NCBI GenBank assembly: GCA_023420415.1
Contig: JAEZWF010000050.1
Location: forward strand, 99,112 to 163,111
Length of the DNA: 64,000 bases
Reading direction: 5' to 3'
DNA from: Actinomycetes bacterium
GTDB lineage: Bacteria; Actinomycetota; Actinomycetes; Actinomycetales; Dermatophilaceae
In this document: one piece after another, positions 43,002 to 54,976 of the stretch
Layout of the letters: every line of letters begins with the position of its first letter
How positions within the stretch are numbered: the stretch's first letter is position 1
The notes under the pieces: model-generated
The model's input: the letters and a program-made list of their open reading frames with translations, nothing else
Databases searched by the model: none
Told to the model about the DNA's origin: nothing
Program-made: the position numbers and the translations under genes

Positions 43002-45502
43002 GCCGTCATCCTGTCAGTGGCCCGCTGCAGCTCCAGCACCACGCTCAGTCCTCCACCGGGTGTGTCCTCCGCCGCGATCGTCCCGCCCATCGCCTCGACG
43101 AGGCCACGCGCCACGGCCAGCCCGAGGCCCACGCCGTTGCCGCGCGGCGCGTCGCCGAACCGCTGGAACGGCGCGAAGATCTGGTCCTTCGCAGCGCCCG
43201 GCACCCCGACGCCACGGTCGACGACCCGCAGCTCGACCCGTTCGGCGGACGCGACGCCCTGCACGAGCACCTCGGCCTCGGAATGACGCAACGCGTTCTC
43301 CAGGACGTTTGCCAGCACCCGTTCGAGCAGACCGGGGTCGGCCGAGGCGAGCAGCTCCCCCGACCCCACGGTGACCCGCACGCGGTCGCCACCGGGCAGG
43401 CCTCGGGCGACGTCCACCACCGCGTCGCCGAGCGGCACGACGGACAGGCGGGGCACCACCGCCCCGCTCTGCAGCCGCGACATGTCGAGCAGGTTGGACA
43501 CGAGGGCGGTGAGCCGGTCGGCCGACTCCTCGACCGTCTCGAGCAGGTCGGCCTGGTCCTGCGGCGCGAACGTCACGTCGGGCTGGCGCAGGCTGGAGGC
43601 TGCGGCCTTGATGCTTGCCAATGGGGTGCGCAGGTCGTGGGACACGGCCGCCAGCAACGCGGTGCGGGCGCGGTTGTCCTTGGCCAGTGCCCGGCCCTCG
43701 TCGGCGAGGCGCAGCAGCTCCTCCCGGCCGATGATGGCGGCGGCGCGCGCGGCGAAGGCCGACACCAGTCGGCGGTCCGCGGCGGAGAGCACCCGGCCGA
43801 TGAGGACCAGGGTCGTCTCGTCGTCGACCGGTGCCCGCACCGAGGCGTCCCGCACCGCCTCGACGGTGAAGCCCTCGGTCGCGGCGAGCACCGTCCAGGG
43901 CTCGCGCACCGACTCCCGCTGCACCACCCCGGCCGCGTCGACGCCGAAGAACGCCACCGCCTGGCCCAACAGAGCCGAGAGCTGGTCCCGCTCCCCCAGC
44001 AACGACTCCGCCGATGCGGCCAGGGCCGCGGTCTCACGTTCGGCCAGCCGGGCGGCGGCAGCGCGCCGCTCGCTGACGTGCACCACGGAGGCGACGGCGA
44101 CGGCGACGAGGACGAAGACCCCGAGCGCCACGAGGTTCTGCGGGTCCGACACGGTCAGCGTGTGCACCGGAGGGGTGAAGAACCAGTTGATCGCCAGGCT
44201 GGCCAGCACCGCGCACGCGACGGCCGGCCACAGCCCGCCGACGAGCGCAGTGCCGACGGTGAGGAGCAGGAAGAGCAGGACCTCCATGGGCAGGTCGTGC
44301 CAGGTCTGGGTCACCTGGAGCAGGACGGTGAGGGCGAGCGTGCCCCCGAGGGCGAGGAGCCAGCCGTATGCCGTGCGCCGTCGCCCCAGCTCGGGCCCGA
44401 ACCGCAGCGGCGCGCGCACCGACCGGGTCAGCTCGTGGGTGACCAGGTGGACGTCGATGTCGCCGGAGCCTTCGACGACCTTCTGCCCGACCCCGGGCGA
44501 GAGGACCTCCTGCCAGCGTCTGCGCCGCGAGGCCCCGATGACGATCTGCCGGGCCGACACCCCGCGGGCGAACTCCAGCAGGGCTGAGGCGATGTCGTCG
44601 CCCTTGACGGTGTGGAAGGTGCCGCCCAGCTCGGTCGTCAGCTGCCGCAGCTCGGCCAGCTCCTCGAGCCGGGCATCGACCAGCCCGTCCGGCGGTGTGA
44701 CGTAGACGGCCAACAGCTCCCCACCCGCCCCGCGCGAGGCGATCTGCGCGGCCCGCCGCAGCAACGTCCGGCCTTCGGCGCCACCGGTCAGCGCAACCAC
44801 CACCCGCTCGCGAGTCGGCCACGGCTCGGTGATGCCCTGGTCGGCGCGGTAGCGCCCCAGCCCCTCCTCCACCCGGTCGGCGAGCCACAGCAGCGACAGC
44901 TCGCGCAGCGCGGTGAGGTTGCCCTCGCGGAAGTAGTTGGCGAGCGCGGCGTCGACCTTCTCCGCGGCATACACGTTGCCGTGGGCGAGCCGTCGCCGCA
45001 GCGCCTGGGGCGACATGTCGACCAGCTCGATCTGGTCGGCGCCGCGCACGACGTCGTCGGGCACGGTCTCCTGCTGGCGCACGCCGGTGATCGACTCGAC
45101 CACGTCCCCGAGCGACTCGAGGTGCTGGATGTTGACGGTCGAGATGACGTCGATCCCTGCCACGAGCAGCTGCTCGACGTCCTCCCAGCGCTTGGCGTGC
45201 GCGCTGCCGGGCGCGTTGGTGTGGGCGAGCTCGTCGACGAGGACGACCTGGGGGCGTCGCTGCAGCACCGCGTCGACGTCGAGCTCGGTCAGGGTCGCGC
45301 CCCGGTGCTGCACCGACCGTCGCGGCACCTGCTCGAGACCGGCCAGCAGCGCGGCGGTGAAGGCCCGACCATGGTCTTCGCAGACACCGACCACCACGTC
45401 GGTGCCCCGGTCGCGTCGACGCTGGGCCTCCGAGAGCATCGCCACGGTCTTCCCGACGCCCGGTGCGGCGCCGAGATAGATCCGCAGCACTCCCCTGGTC
45501 AC
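42998..45502 (-). CDS. kdpD: Sensor histidine kinase KdpD
   Basis: 834 residues. The cytoplasmic N-terminal KdpD domain has Walker A GAAPGVGKTVAML and LVDELAHTN. A universal-stress-protein domain (EPWPTRERVVVALTGGAEG to GASRRRRWQEVLSPG) follows. Four closely spaced membrane segments come next (residues about 395-480), then GAF-like, HisKA (AVSHDLRTPLASIKAAASSLRQ) and HATPase domains (NVLENALRHSEAEVLV and GNGVGLGLAVARG). It senses low potassium or ionic stress and phosphorylates KdpE. It is coupled on both sides by four-base overlaps, to kdpC and kdpE. Confidence 0.96.
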   Translation of the reverse strand: MTRGVLRIYLGAAPGVGKTVAMLSEAQRRRDRGTDVVVGVCEDHGRAFTAALLAGLEQVPRRSVQHRGATLTELDVDAVLQRRPQVVLVDELAHTNAPGSAHAKRWEDVEQLLVAGIDVISTVNIQHLESLGDVVESITGVRQQETVPDDVVRGADQIELVDMSPQALRRRLAHGNVYAAEKVDAALANYFREGNLTALRELSLLWLADRVEEGLGRYRADQGITEPWPTRERVVVALTGGAEGRTLLRRAAQIASRGAGGELLAVYVTPPDGLVDARLEELAELRQLTTELGGTFHTVKGDDIASALLEFARGVSARQIVIGASRRRRWQEVLSPGVGQKVVEGSGDIDVHLVTHELTRSVRAPLRFGPELGRRRTAYGWLLALGGTLALTVLLQVTQTWHDLPMEVLLFLLLTVGTALVGGLWPAVACAVLASLAINWFFTPPVHTLTVSDPQNLVALGVFVLVAVAVASVVHVSERRAAAARLAERETAALAASAESLLGERDQLSALLGQAVAFFGVDAAGVVQRESVREPWTVLAATEGFTVEAVRDASVRAPVDDETTLVLIGRVLSAADRRLVSAFAARAAAIIGREELLRLADEGRALAKDNRARTALLAAVSHDLRTPLASIKAAASSLRQPDVTFAPQDQADLLETVEESADRLTALVSNLLDMSRLQSGAVVPRLSVVPLGDAVVDVARGLPGGDRVRVTVGSGELLASADPGLLERVLANVLENALRHSEAEVLVQGVASAERVELRVVDRGVGVPGAAKDQIFAPFQRFGDAPRGNGVGLGLAVARGLVEAMGGTIAAEDTPGGGLSVVLELQRATDRMTA

Positions 45503-46080
45503 CGGGTCATTCTCTCCAACGCGAGGTTGAGCTCGAGCACCGTCACCCGCGGTTCGCCGAGGAACCCGAGCGTGCGCCCCTGCGTGTGCTCGTCGACGAG
45601 GCGTAGGACGTCGGCTTCGGCCAGCCCGTTGGCGCGCGCGACGCTGGGCGCCTGGGCGCGGGCGTTGGCCACGGAGATGTGTGGGTCCAGACCGCTGCCC
45701 GATGCGGTGAGGGCGTCGGCGGGGGCGTTCGTCCCGTATGCCGCCTCGTAGGCGTCGGCGCGCTCACGCACCGCTTCCTGCTGGTCGGCTGAGGAGGCGG
45801 CCAGGTTGCTGCCGCCACTGGTGTCACCGGTGTAGTCGCTCGCCGACGGACGTCCGGTGAACCACCGCTGGCCCGTGAAGCTCTGCCCCAGCAGGCTCGA
45901 CCCGACGACGACGCCGTCACGGCGCACCAGCGAGCCCTGGGCCTGGTCGTGGAAGCCGACCCGGCCGACTGCCCAGACGGCTGCCGGGTAGACCACCCCG
46001 AGCAGGACAGTGAGGACCAGCATCATCCGGAGCGCGGCGAACAGCTGGCGTGCGGTGGAAGAGGTGTTTCGCGAAGCCAT
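45499..46080 (-). CDS. kdpC: Potassium-transporting ATPase subunit KdpC
   Basis: 193 residues. One N-terminal membrane anchor (ALRMMLVLTVLLGVVYPAAVWAVG) is followed by GSLVRRDGVVVGSSLLGQSFTGQRWFTGRPSA, and the closing ASGSGLDPHISVANARAQAPSVARANGL and LGFLGEPRVTVLELNLAL motifs. KdpC stabilises the KdpFABC complex and raises ATP affinity. It starts three bases after the kdpB stop. Confidence 0.96.
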   Translation of the reverse strand: MASRNTSSTARQLFAALRMMLVLTVLLGVVYPAAVWAVGRVGFHDQAQGSLVRRDGVVVGSSLLGQSFTGQRWFTGRPSASDYTGDTSGGSNLAASSADQQEAVRERADAYEAAYGTNAPADALTASGSGLDPHISVANARAQAPSVARANGLAEADVLRLVDEHTQGRTLGFLGEPRVTVLELNLALERMTR

Positions 46081-46083
46081 GGT

Positions 46084-48104
<2,021 letters not shown>

Positions 48105-48108
<4 letters not shown>

Positions 48109-49754
48109 GACAGAGCCTCCGCGATGGGACCGAGGGCGAGTGCAGGGAAGAAGGTGAGGCCGGCGACGACCACGGCAATGCCGGTGAGCAGGCCGACGAA
48201 GAGCGGCGTGTGCGTGGGCATGGTGCCGGGCGTGGCCGGGCGGCTGTGCTGCTCGACCAGCAGACCCGCGAGCCGCAGGACGAGCAGCATGGGCAGGAAC
48301 CGGCCGACGAGCATGCAGGCCCCGAGGGTGAGGTTGTACCAGGGGTTGTCGGCGGTCAGACCGGCGAAGGCACTGCCGTTGTTGTTCGACGCCGACGCGT
48401 AGGCGTACATCACCTCCGTGAGGCCGTGGGGTCCCGACGCGAGCATCGTCGACCGGGGCCCGTCCAGGGCGAGGGACAACGCGGTGAAGGCGAGCACCAG
48501 CACCGGCATGACGAGGATGTACGTTGCGGCACAAGTCATTTCGCGTCGTCCGATGGTCTTGCCGAGGTACTCCGGCGTGCGGCCGACCATCAGGCCGGCG
48601 ACGAAGACCGTCAGCAGCGCGACGATGACGATGCCGTAGAGACCGGAGCCCACACCGCCGGGTGAGATCTCGCCGAGCACCATGTTGCCCAGCAGGACTC
48701 CCCCGCCCAGCGGGCTGTAGCTCTCGTGCATCGAGTTCACGGCGCCAGTCGAGGTGCTGGTCGTGGAGGCCGCGAACAACGCCGACGCCCACACCCCGAA
48801 ACGCTGCTCCTTGCCCTCCATCGACCCTGTGGCCGCTGATGCCGCCGACACTTCGGCCCACGTCACCAGGGCGACCCCGGTGCCCCAGAGCAGGCCGGCG
48901 AAACCAGCCAGTGCCCAGCTCTGCCGTCGGTCCCCGACCAGGAGGCCGAAGGTGCGGGTCAGGGCGAACGGGATGACCAGCAGCAGGAAGATCTCGAGCA
49001 CGTTGGTCGCCGGGTTGGGGTTCTCGAAGGGGTGGGCCGAGTTCGCGTTGAAGTAGCCACCGCCGTTCGTGCCCAGCTCCTTGATCGCCTCCTGTGACGC
49101 GACGAGGCCCCCTCGGATCACCTGCTCGACGCCGGAGATGCCGGTGACGGTGGTGGGGGCGGAGAGGTTCTGGATGACGCCCCCCGCCAGGAGCAGCACG
49201 GCCCCGACGAAGGCGACCGGCAGCAGGATGCGTACGACACCCCGCACCAGGTCGACCCAGAAGTTGCCGATCACGCCGTCGCCGCGACGGGCGATGGCCC
49301 GCATCAGGGCAACTGCCACGGCCAGTCCGACCGCCGCGGACACGAAGTTCTGGACCGTCAGCCCCAGGGTCTGGACGACCGGCGTCACTGCCGCCTCACC
49401 GGCATACGACTGCCAGTTGGTGTTGGTGACGAACGAGATCGCGGTGTTCAGCGCGGTCGTCACCCCCATGCCGGCCGAGCCCTGGCGCAGCGGCAGGTGC
49501 GTCTGCGCGACGACCAGTGCGAACAGCAGCACCAGTCCGACGACGGAGAACGCGACCACGCTGGTGGCGTACGCGCGCCAGCCCTGTTCGGAGTCCGGGT
49601 CGACACGCACGGTGCGGTAGACGAGGCGCTCGACGCGCCAGTGCCGGCCGTCGCTGAAGACGCGCGCGATCCAGGCGCCGAGCGGGTGCCATGCGGCCGC
49701 GAGGAGAGCGACGAGCAGCGCAATGGTCAGCAGTCCGCCCACGGTGTCGGACAT
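48105..49754 (-). CDS. kdpA: Potassium-transporting ATPase potassium-binding subunit KdpA
   Basis: 549 residues with about ten membrane segments. It forms the potassium entry path. NTAISFVTNTNWQSYAGE, GTNGGGYFNANSAHPFENP, SMHESYSPLGGGVLLGNMVLGEISPGGVGSGLYG and ASASNNNGSAFAGL are the four pore/filter repeats. The ATG at 49754 shares one base with the kdpF stop (TGATG). The upstream extension of the frame is not used. Confidence 0.97.
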
Positions 49755-49840
49755 CAGAACTTCTCCGGCCGCAGGAGCGCATAGACGAGGTAGCCCAGCA
49801 GGGCGACGCCGAGGATGGCGGCAACGAGGTTTTCGATCAC
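49754..49840 (-). CDS. kdpF: Potassium-transporting ATPase subunit KdpF
   Basis: 28 residues, a single membrane helix (LVAAILGVALLGYLVYALL) ending in RPEKF, exactly the KdpF pattern. It is a lipid-like stabiliser of the Kdp complex. The start is a GTG at 49838-49840. It is the first gene of the operon and overlaps kdpA by one base. Genes this short are often missed. Confidence 0.92.
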   Translation of the reverse strand: MIENLVAAILGVALLGYLVYALLRPEKF

Positions 49841-49880
49841 GTCGCCAGTCAAGGACGACGCAAGCCGCCCGTATGCCGCG

Positions 49881-49920
49881 TTGACGCCGCCCTGACACTC
49901 GTTGACGCCTTCTTGACGCC
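49881..49920 (-). promoter_or_regulatory. Candidate KdpE-binding direct repeats upstream of kdpF
   Basis: TTGACGCC (GGCGTCAA on the kdp strand) occurs at 49881, 49902 and 49913, that is, at spacings of 21 and 11 bases, all on the same DNA face. This is the arrangement bound by OmpR-family regulators. A further inverted repeat GTCAA-N5-TTGAC lies at 49959-49973, and a TATACC -10-like hexamer for the kdp direction lies near 49945. The region is the 164-base gap between kdpF and the divergent DUF4118 gene and may control both. Confidence 0.6.
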
Positions 49921-50004
49921 ATGCCCGTTCAGGGCGACAGGGACGGTATACAGATCGCGTCAAAGTCCTTGACCTGCAACCTCATTCGGACGCGTCATGC
50001 AGGT

Positions 50005-50778
50005 ATGACGTTCGACGAGATCGTGTTCGCCCGCAGGTCGGTCATCATCGCCACTGCTCTCGCGGTGCCGTTCCTGGTGTGCGCCGCGGTGGCAGCCTCC
50101 GGCCGTCCCGTGCCCGACGCCAGCGTCGCCGTCGGCCTGGTGCTCGTGATCGTGGCAGCGGCGGCCACGGGGTTGCGCAGTGCAGGCGTCGGTGCGGCCC
50201 TGTCGTCCGCCCTGTGGTTCGACTACTTCCTGACCGAGCCCTATGACAGCTTCCGAATCGACGGCGCGGAGGACGTCCAGGTCGCGGTCCTGCTGTTGCT
50301 CGTGGGCATCGCCGTGACCGAGCTGGCGCTGTTCGGCCAGCGCCAACGGGCCCTGCTCGGGCGCGAACGCGGCTATCTCGACGGCGTCGCAGCGGCCGCA
50401 GAGTCCGTGGCCGACGACGTGCCCGCCGAGACCGTGGTGTCATCGGTTGCCGACCGGGTGCGTGAGGTGCTGCGCGCCGACCGTTGCGTCTTCGTGCCCG
50501 GGACCGCGCTGCCGGCCCAGCCACGGATCCAGCGGGACGGCACCCTCGCCCGGGGCGAGCACCTCATGCCCGTCGACCGGTCCGGTCTGCCCACCGACCA
50601 GGAGGTCGTCCTGCCGGTCGGGGCGGAAGGGCAGGTCGTGGGGTGGTTCGCCGTCACGGCCGCCACCCGCGTCGCCCGGCCCACCGTGGCGGAGCGCCGG
50701 GTCGCGGTCCTGCTCGTCGACCAGGCCGCGGCGGCGCTGCAGCACCACCGCGACCGACCGGTCAGGTCAGCACCCTGA
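50005..50778 (+). CDS. DUF4118 (KdpD membrane-domain-like) protein
   Basis: 257 residues from the ATG at 50005. Four membrane segments (residues about 13-115, including LWFDYFLTEPYDSFRID) match the DUF4118 domain found in KdpD. They are followed by a soluble GAF-like region with no His-kinase or ATPase motifs. It therefore looks like a free-standing sensor or decoy related to KdpD but lacking its kinase parts. It is divergent from the kdp operon and shares its control region. Its last 17 bases overlap the end of the convergent efflux-pump gene. Confidence 0.82.
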   Translation: MTFDEIVFARRSVIIATALAVPFLVCAAVAASGRPVPDASVAVGLVLVIVAAAATGLRSAGVGAALSSALWFDYFLTEPYDSFRIDGAEDVQVAVLLLLVGIAVTELALFGQRQRALLGRERGYLDGVAAAAESVADDVPAETVVSSVADRVREVLRADRCVFVPGTALPAQPRIQRDGTLARGEHLMPVDRSGLPTDQEVVLPVGAEGQVVGWFAVTAATRVARPTVAERRVAVLLVDQAAAALQHHRDRPVRSAP

Positions 50779-52117
50779 CCCGCAGCGTGGCAGTCGCGAC
50801 GAGGGCGGCCAGCACGGCCGTGCCCGCCATGACGATCGCCATCGGCACCGCCGAGTTCGAGCCCATCGCCCCGATGAGCGGAGCCGCCGCGCCGCCGATG
50901 ACGAACTGGGCGGCACCCAGCAGCGCTGCCGCGGTTCCGGCGGCCTCGCCGTGGCGCGTCAGTGCGAGTGCCGGCGTGTTGGGCAGGGTGAGCCCGCAGG
51001 CGAACAGCAGGAACCACAGGGGCACGAGGATCAGGGTCAGCCCGCCGATGCCGGTCGCGGCAGCGGCGAGCAGCACCAGTGCGGCGGTCGCGCCGACCGA
51101 GACGCCGAAGCGCACCAGCTGGCGCGGCGCGAACCGCTTGAGCAGCACCGGGTTGAGCTGCGAACCGGTGAGGAAGCCCAGCGAGTTCAGCCCGAACGCG
51201 AGCCCGAACTGCGCGACCGACAGCCCGTAGATGTCCTGCAGCACGAACGAAGAGCCACCGATGTAGGCGAACAGGGTCGCGAACATCAGCCCGCTGATGA
51301 GGATCAGCCCGACGAACGTGCGGTCGCCCAGCAGCCTGCGGTAGGTGCCGATCACCTCGCGCACCGACAGCTGCCGTCGACGGTCCACCGGCAGCGTCTC
51401 CGGCAGGGCGAGGGCGGCGATGGTCACCAGGACGACGCCGGCACCGGCGATGAGCAGGAACACTCCGCGCCACGACGTGGCCTGCAGGATCGCACCCCCG
51501 AGCGTCGGGGCGAGCACGGGCGCGAGACCCATGACGAGCATGAGCCGCGACAGCATGGTCGCGGCAGCCGACCCCTGGAACAGGTCGCGCACCATCGCCA
51601 TCGACACGACGGCGACGGCCGCGTTGCCCAGCCCCTGCAGCACCCGGCCCACCGTGAGCAGCTCGATCGTCGGCGCGAACGCCGTGAACACCGACGCCGC
51701 GATGTGCAGGGTCAGGCCCGCGATGAGCGGGCGGCGCCGACCGACCGCGTCGGCGAGCGGGCCGACGAGCAGCTGGCCGAGCCCCATGCCGAGCAGGATG
51801 CCGGTCAGGGTCGCCTGGACGGCCGACTCGGACGCGGCGAGGTCACGCGTGATCGAGGGCAGCGCAGGCAGGTAGGTGTCGATGGTGAGCGGCCCGATCG
51901 CGATGAGCGCGCCGAGGACGAGGACAAACCTCAGGTATGCCGCCCCGGTGGGCGCTGCTGTGGCGGAAACCGTTGCGCCAGTGACCGATTCACGCGTCGC
52001 TGCCTGGTCGGTGACGAGCGTGTCAGTGGGTGCCTGGGTGTCGAGGTCAGGGAGGTCGCGGTCGGCAGTGATCGGGTCTCGGTCGGGAGCGTCGTGAAGT
52101 GTGGTGGGAGCGGTCAC
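50762..52117 (-). CDS. Bcr/CflA-family MFS drug efflux transporter
   Basis: 451 residues, twelve predicted membrane segments after a Thr/Asp/Ala-rich N-terminus of about 60 residues. GPLTIDTYLPALPSI (first loop), GPLADAVGRRRPLIAG (motif A) and VLQGLGNAAVAVVSMAMVRDLF (motif B/C area) are those of Bcr/CflA drug:proton antiporters. The start is uncertain. The ATG at 52150 lies in the loop of the ftsK terminator hairpin, so the GTG at 52117 is preferred. A substrate such as bicyclomycin or chloramphenicol is not shown by the sequence. Confidence 0.9.
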   Translation of the reverse strand: MTAPTTLHDAPDRDPITADRDLPDLDTQAPTDTLVTDQAATRESVTGATVSATAAPTGAAYLRFVLVLGALIAIGPLTIDTYLPALPSITRDLAASESAVQATLTGILLGMGLGQLLVGPLADAVGRRRPLIAGLTLHIAASVFTAFAPTIELLTVGRVLQGLGNAAVAVVSMAMVRDLFQGSAAATMLSRLMLVMGLAPVLAPTLGGAILQATSWRGVFLLIAGAGVVLVTIAALALPETLPVDRRRQLSVREVIGTYRRLLGDRTFVGLILISGLMFATLFAYIGGSSFVLQDIYGLSVAQFGLAFGLNSLGFLTGSQLNPVLLKRFAPRQLVRFGVSVGATAALVLLAAAATGIGGLTLILVPLWFLLFACGLTLPNTPALALTRHGEAAGTAAALLGAAQFVIGGAAAPLIGAMGSNSAVPMAIVMAGTAVLAALVATATLRVRVLT

Positions 52118-52132
52118 CCAGCCAGCAACACC

Positions 52133-52167
52133 GAGGGCCCCGCCACGCATTCCGCGGCAGGGCCCTC
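52133..52167 (-). terminator. Terminator downstream of ftsK
   Basis: Arms GAGGGCCC (52133-52140) and GGGCCCTC (52160-52167), extended inward by complementary GC bases. It lies about 38 bases beyond the ftsK stop in the direction of transcription and in front of the efflux gene. Confidence 0.75.
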
Positions 52168-52204
52168 TTCTTGCGATGTGGTCGGATCCCGGCCAGGCGG
52201 CTGC

Positions 52205-54976
52205 TCAGTCGCGGTCGCCCCGACCGGTCAGCTCCCAGGCGTCCTGCGACTCGGGCTCCTCCGGCACACCCGCGTACTGCGCGGCGACCGGGTCGCCGGC
52301 ATACGGGTCCTCGCCGAGCACGACCTGACCGGGCTGCAGACCCGGGCCGGGACCGACCGGCACCTCGTCGGTGCGCTCGACACCGTCGGCGCCCGCGCCG
52401 GGCGTAGCCGGCGTGGCAGGCGCCTGGCCGTCGAAGACGGGCTCCGCGTCGGGCACGTCCTCACCGCGCATCAGCGCGAGCGTCGTGGGCAGGTCGTCGG
52501 GCTTGACCAGCACGTCCCGCGCCTTCGAGCCCTCGGAGGGCCCGACGACACCGCGTGACTCGAGCAGGTCCATGAGCCGGCCGGCCTTGGCGAACCCGAC
52601 ACGCAGCTTGCGCTGGAGCATGGAGGTCGACCCGAACTGCGTGGTCACGACGAGCTCGGTGGCCTGGAGCAGCAGGTCGAGGTCGTCACCGATGTCGTCG
52701 TCGATCTGCTTCTTGGCGGCGACGACGGTGACGTCCTCGCGGTAGTTCGGCTTGAGCTGGTCGGTGACGTGCTTGACGACGTGTTGGATCTCGGACTCGG
52801 TGACCCAGGCACCCTGCACGCGCATCGGCTTGCTCGCACCCATCGGCAGGAACAGCGCGTCACCCTGGCCGATGAGCTTCTCGGCACCGGGCTGGTCGAG
52901 CACGACGCGGCTGTCGGCGAGCGACGAGGTGGCGAACGCCATCCGCGACGGCACGTTCGCCTTGATCAGACCCGTGACGACGTCGACCGACGGCCGCTGC
53001 GTGGCGAGTACCAGGTGGATGCCGGCGGCGCGGGCGAGCTGGGTGATGCGGACGATCGACTCCTCGACGTCGCGCGGGGCGACCATCATCAGGTCGGCCA
53101 GCTCGTCGACGATGACGAGCAGGTAGGGGTAGGGCTGGATGACGCGCTCGGAGCCGGGCAGCGGCTTGACCTTGCCCGCGCGCACCGCCTTGTTGAAGTC
53201 GTCGACGTGCTTGAACCCGAACTGCGCGAGGTCGTCGTAGCGCGTGTCCATCTCGCGCACGACCCACTGCAGCGCCTCAGCGGCCTTCTTGGGGTTGGTG
53301 ATGATCGGCGTGATGAGGTGCGGGATCCCCTCGTATGCCGTGAGCTCGACCCGCTTCGGGTCGACGAGGACCATGCGGACCTCGTCCGGCGTCGAGCGCA
53401 TGAGGATCGAGGTGATCATCGAGTTGACGAACGACGACTTACCGGCGCCGGTCGCACCGGCGACGAGCAGGTGCGGCATCTTGGCGAGGTTGGCGATGAC
53501 GTAACCGCCCTCGACGTCCTTGCCGACACCCATGACCATCGGGTGCTCGTTGCCCCGCGCGGCCTGGCTGCGCAGCACGTCCCCGAGCGACACCTTCTCG
53601 CGGTCGGTGTTCGGGATCTCGATGCCGATGGCGGACTTGCCCGGGATCGGGCTGAGGATGCGCACGTCGGCCGAGGCGACGGCATACGCGATGTTCTTGG
53701 AGAGCGCGGTGACGCGCTCGACCTTGACACCGGGGCCGAGCTCGACCTCGTAGCGCGTGACGGTCGGGCCGCGGGTGAAGCCGGTGACCTGGGCGTCGAT
53801 GTCGAACTGGTCGAGCACCTGGGTGAGCGACTCGACCACGCGGTCGTTGGCGGCGCTGCGCGTCTTGTGCGGTGACCCCGGCTCGAGCAGAGCGTTGTCA
53901 GGCAGCGTGTAGGTGACGTCACCGGCGAGCGCGAGCTGCTCGACCCGCTGCGGCAGCGGCGTGGTCGGCGGCGCCTCGAGCGGCACCTTGGCCTCGACGG
54001 GGCCGGGCTTGGCGCTCGCGGCAGCGGGCGGTGCGCCTGCGGCTCCCGTCGTCGCCGACGGTGCCAGCACACCGGGCTGGGTGGGTCGCTTCTCGCCGGG
54101 CCGGAACCGCTTGCCGTCGGGAGCAACGACCGCGGCCTGTTCGAAGGCCTCGTCGCCCTCGAGCGGCTCCTCGGAGTCGACGGGCTGGGCGCGACGACGC
54201 CGCTTGGGCTTGGCCGGCTCCTCGGGCGCGACCTCGGGCTCGGGCGCGCCGCGGTGGAGCAGGTGGTCACGCAGCTCGGTGAGCCGCTGCGGGATCTGGT
54301 GGACCGGCGTGGCGGTCATGACGAGGATGCCGAAGAAGCCGAGCATCAGCAGGATTGGCACCGTGCCGTAGACGGACACGGCCGCCTCGAGCGGGCTCGA
54401 GGCGAGGAAGCCGATGATGCCGCCCGCGTCGCGCATTGCGTCGGCGCCGCCGGGTGGCTCGGGTATGCCGGCCGCGACGTGGGCGAGACCGGCTGCGGCG
54501 AACGCGACGGCACCGAGGCCGATGCCGATGCGCGAGTTCGCGGCACCTTCCTGAGGCGTCCGCAGGAGGCGGACGCCGAGGAAGAGCAGGGCCAGGGGCA
54601 CGGCATACCCGACGCGGCCGAAGGTGCCGGCGACGACGGCGTGGATGACGTCACCGACGACGCCCTGGATGCCCCACCACTCGCGGGCGGCGACGAGGAT
54701 CGACAGGGCGATCAGCAGGAAGCCGAGGCCGTCGCGACGGTGCTCCGGCTCGAGCTCGCGCGCGCTGGTGCCGACCTTGCGGACCGCTCCCCCGGCCACG
54801 TGCGCCATACCCATCCAGGTGCCCTTGACCGCGCGCAGCGGCAGCGGCAGGCCACCACCGCGCGGCTTGCCGCGGGCAGCGCCGCTGCGGGGCGCGGGGG
54901 CCTTGCGGTTCGCGGGTCGGGTCGCGGTGCCGCGACTGCTCGAGGCACGCGAGGTGGTGGACGGACGTGTCGCCAT
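52205..54976 (-). CDS. ftsK: DNA translocase FtsK/SpoIIIE
   Basis: 923 residues from the ATG at 54976, which begins a basic Ser/Thr/Arg-rich tail before the membrane domain. Four to five membrane segments (residues about 75-230), a Pro/Glu-rich linker, then the motor domain with Walker A AGATGAGKSSF and LLVIVDELADLMM (Walker B). The C-terminal gamma winged-helix domain is present (TSMLQRKLRVGFAKAGRLMDLLESRGVVGPSEGSKARDVL). This domain reads oriented octamers (KOPS) near the terminus and directs DNA toward dif. An acidic tail of about 90 residues follows it. It is in the clgR-ftsK-rnj-dapA neighbourhood typical of actinobacteria. Confidence 0.96.
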   Translation of the reverse strand: MATRPSTTSRASSSRGTATRPANRKAPAPRSGAARGKPRGGGLPLPLRAVKGTWMGMAHVAGGAVRKVGTSARELEPEHRRDGLGFLLIALSILVAAREWWGIQGVVGDVIHAVVAGTFGRVGYAVPLALLFLGVRLLRTPQEGAANSRIGIGLGAVAFAAAGLAHVAAGIPEPPGGADAMRDAGGIIGFLASSPLEAAVSVYGTVPILLMLGFFGILVMTATPVHQIPQRLTELRDHLLHRGAPEPEVAPEEPAKPKRRRRAQPVDSEEPLEGDEAFEQAAVVAPDGKRFRPGEKRPTQPGVLAPSATTGAAGAPPAAASAKPGPVEAKVPLEAPPTTPLPQRVEQLALAGDVTYTLPDNALLEPGSPHKTRSAANDRVVESLTQVLDQFDIDAQVTGFTRGPTVTRYEVELGPGVKVERVTALSKNIAYAVASADVRILSPIPGKSAIGIEIPNTDREKVSLGDVLRSQAARGNEHPMVMGVGKDVEGGYVIANLAKMPHLLVAGATGAGKSSFVNSMITSILMRSTPDEVRMVLVDPKRVELTAYEGIPHLITPIITNPKKAAEALQWVVREMDTRYDDLAQFGFKHVDDFNKAVRAGKVKPLPGSERVIQPYPYLLVIVDELADLMMVAPRDVEESIVRITQLARAAGIHLVLATQRPSVDVVTGLIKANVPSRMAFATSSLADSRVVLDQPGAEKLIGQGDALFLPMGASKPMRVQGAWVTESEIQHVVKHVTDQLKPNYREDVTVVAAKKQIDDDIGDDLDLLLQATELVVTTQFGSTSMLQRKLRVGFAKAGRLMDLLESRGVVGPSEGSKARDVLVKPDDLPTTLALMRGEDVPDAEPVFDGQAPATPATPGAGADGVERTDEVPVGPGPGLQPGQVVLGEDPYAGDPVAAQYAGVPEEPESQDAWELTGRGDRD

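Noticed and set aside
52118..52150. ATG at 52150 as the start of the efflux gene
   Set aside because: It lies in the loop of the ftsK terminator hairpin; the GTG at 52117 follows the hairpin and avoids this.
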